Assembly: GCA_022567815.1 (NCBI GenBank)
Contig: JADFGI010000021.1
Coordinates: forward strand, 1-15,803
Source of the DNA: Nitrospinota bacterium
GTDB taxonomy: Bacteria; Nitrospinota; Nitrospinia; Nitrospinales; VA-1
Length of the DNA: 15,803 nucleotides
Direction of reading: 5' to 3'
Made by a program: the position numbers and the translations under genes. Below, piece after piece: positions 14,456 through 15,803 of this stretch (within the stretch, counting starts at the first letter, position 1; every line of letters starts with the position of its first letter). The notes under the pieces are model-generated. The model was not told the DNA's origin. It made no database searches and saw nothing but the letters and a program-made list of their open reading frames with translations.

Positions 14456-15553
14456 ATGGGATTCACCTGTGGCCTGGTCGGCCTGCCCAACGTGGGCAAA
14501 TCGACGATCTTTAACGCCCTCACCCAAGCCGGTGCGGAATCGGCCAACTACGCCTTCACCACCATCGAGCCAAACAACGGCATGGTGGCGGTTCCCGATG
14601 CGCGCCTGGATATGATCGACAAACTGGTCCCTGCGGAAAAAACCATCCGCACCACATTGCAGTTCGTGGACATCGCGGGACTGGTCAAGGGAGCCTCAAA
14701 GGGAGAAGGACTGGGGAATAAATTTCTCGGGCACATCCGCGAAGTGGACGCCATAGCGCATGTGGTCCGTTGTTTTGAAGACGACAATATCCCGCACGTC
14801 AGCAACAAAGTGGACCCTCTTTCCGACATCGAAGTCATTAACACCGAATTGATGATCGCCGACATGGAATCGCTGGAACGCAGAAGTTTCAAGCTGGCTA
14901 AAATCGCCAAAAGCGGCAACAAGGAAGCCATTTTTGAAATGGGCGTGATCGAACAACTTTTAAAAATCCTCAATGCCGGACAACCAGCACGCACTCTTAA
15001 AACTCACACTGAGGAAGAAGCCCGGTTTTTCAAGTCCCTGACCTTAATCACAGCGAAACCCGTTCTTTATGTCTGCAATATCGCCGACCCTTCGGAATCG
15101 GAAAACCAACACGTCAAGGTCGTCCGTAAACACTCGGCGGAAGAAGGCGCGGGAGTGGTCGCGCTGGTGGGCAAGCTGTAACAGGAAATCATGGAAATGG
15201 AAGACCCTGAGGAACAAAAAATGTTCCTCGAAGAAATGGGCTTTCAGGAAACCGGGCTGGACCGGATGATCCATGCCGGATACCAGTTGCTTGATCTGAT
15301 CACCTATTTCACTGTGGGCGAGAAAGAAAACCGCGCCTGGACTTTAGGGAAAAATTCCAAAGCTCCGCAAGCGGCGGGCGTGATCCATTCGGATTTTGAA
15401 AAAGGATTCATCCGCGCCGAAATCTATAATTATGACGACCTGGTCAAATACAAATCCGAAAGCGCTGTGAAAGAAGCGGGAAAACTACGCATCGAAGGGA
15501 AGGACTACGTATTCCAGGACGGCGATATCGCCCACTTTCGATTTAATGTTTGA
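14456..15553 (+). pseudogene. ychF: ribosome-binding ATPase YchF/OLA1, interrupted by one in-frame TAA
   Basis: YchF is an Obg-family nucleotide hydrolase that prefers ATP and binds ribosomes. The start ATG has AGAGGAAACT just upstream. Motifs are G1 GLPNVGKST (residues 9-17), G3 DIAGLVKGASKGEGLGNKFL (72-91) and the G4 region YVCNIAD (205-211), where the usual NxxE reads NIAD. Codon 242 is TAA (15179-15181). The same frame then continues without further damage for 123 residues, through the helical part and the whole TGS domain (about 281-365), ending in the canonical GDIAHFRFNV. The uninterrupted product would be 365 residues, close to the usual 363. YchF proteins often have Glu near this point, and GAA or CAA to TAA is a single change. 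It is either a recent nonsense mutation or a sequence error. An internal ATG at 15191 with AGGAA upstream could restart translation of the C-terminal part. Confidence 0.88.
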
Positions 15554-15581
15554 GAAACTTATTTTTTAAAACTTCAGTTCA

Positions 15582-15803
15582 TCACCAACCAGGAACAAGT
15601 GACCGCGGCTTTTTCCCCGCAAGGGCATCGAGGACGTTGTCTGCAACCAGAAGGGCCATGCGATTGCGCGTATCGGTACTGGCGCTTCCGATATGCGGCA
15701 ACAGGATCAGGTTGTTGAGTTCGGTCATGCCATCAGTGAGTTTCGGTTCGTTTTCATAGACATCAAGAGCCGCCCCAGCCAATTCTCCTGCCTTGAGCGC
15801 GTC
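15582..15803 (-). CDS. D-2-hydroxyacid dehydrogenase, C-terminal part (glyoxylate/hydroxypyruvate reductase-like)
   Basis: Only the last 73 residues are present; the gene runs off the right edge and the frame is open to the final base. The sequence has GELAGAALDVYENEP, the end of the NAD-binding domain, and ILLPHIGSASTDTRNRMA, where the His of PHIGSA is the catalytic acid/base of the family. The final ADNVLDALAGKKPRSLVPGW is typical of GyaR/GRHPR-type glyoxylate or hydroxypyruvate reductases, which reduce those acids with NAD(P)H in the cytoplasm. Exact substrate assignment needs the missing N-terminal part. It converges on ychF with 28 bases between stops and no clear terminator hairpin. Confidence 0.88.
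   Translation of the reverse strand, partial: DALKAGELAGAALDVYENEPKLTDGMTELNNLILLPHIGSASTDTRNRMALLVADNVLDALAGKKPRSLVPGW

Noticed and set aside
15179..15190. Programmed stop-codon readthrough in ychF
   Set aside because: The context TAA CAG GAA does not match the known CAR-YYA type readthrough signal, and no similar recoding is known for YchF.

Overview
The window is a bacterial chromosome segment of moderate base composition, dominated by a type IV pilus (T4P) locus on the minus strand (about 281-10801). A plus-strand block of housekeeping genes follows (recJ, a CREST-family membrane hydrolase, ychF), and the 3' end of a D-2-hydroxyacid dehydrogenase lies on the minus strand at the right edge. 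Every confident gene is bacterial and nothing indicates phage or plasmid. The pilMNOPQ-aroB order, the sigma-54-type promoter matches and the abundant dispersed palindromic repeats suggest a Gram-negative lineage close to Deltaproteobacteria or Nitrospinota. That placement is inference from memory of similar loci, not a demonstrated match.

Pilus block. Reading leftward, a small XRE-type DNA-binding protein (10541-10759) is followed by pilM, pilN, pilO, a PilP-like gene, pilQ and aroB (10233 to 3196). These genes are tightly packed: there are ATGA overlaps at pilM/pilN and pilQ/aroB, and the other gaps are 5 to 30 bases. They encode the cytoplasmic actin-like PilM, the inner-membrane alignment complex PilN/PilO, a periplasmic connector and the outer-membrane secretin PilQ; aroB (3-dehydroquinate synthase) rides at the end. 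A second set, pilV-pilW-pilX (2875 to 281), encodes minor pilins or pilin-like proteins. Both sets are preceded by a sequence of the form TTGG-N7-TTTGCT, with the GG-N10-GC spacing of a sigma-54 promoter (10331-10347 and 3000-3016).

The most unusual gene is the PilP-position gene (6288-7787). It encodes 499 residues rather than the usual roughly 170-200. It has an N-terminal membrane segment, two tandem DUF2059-like helical repeats, and only then a PilP-like module with an RDPF motif and a C-terminal beta domain.

Repeat-rich spacer (10802-11548). It holds the XRE promoter with a matched pair of 10-bp inverted sites, a dispersed-repeat relic, a 189-bp element bounded by perfect 15-bp inverted repeats and packed with hairpins, and three tandem 34-bp repeats ending just before recJ. 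A second dispersed-repeat cluster lies after recJ (13331-13469).

Right side. recJ appears intact. The CREST hydrolase keeps the Ser/His/Asp/His/His set with the spacing of alkaline ceramidases. ychF is interrupted by a single in-frame TAA at 15179-15181, with the rest of the reading frame intact. The window ends inside a glyoxylate/hydroxypyruvate reductase-like gene that converges on ychF.
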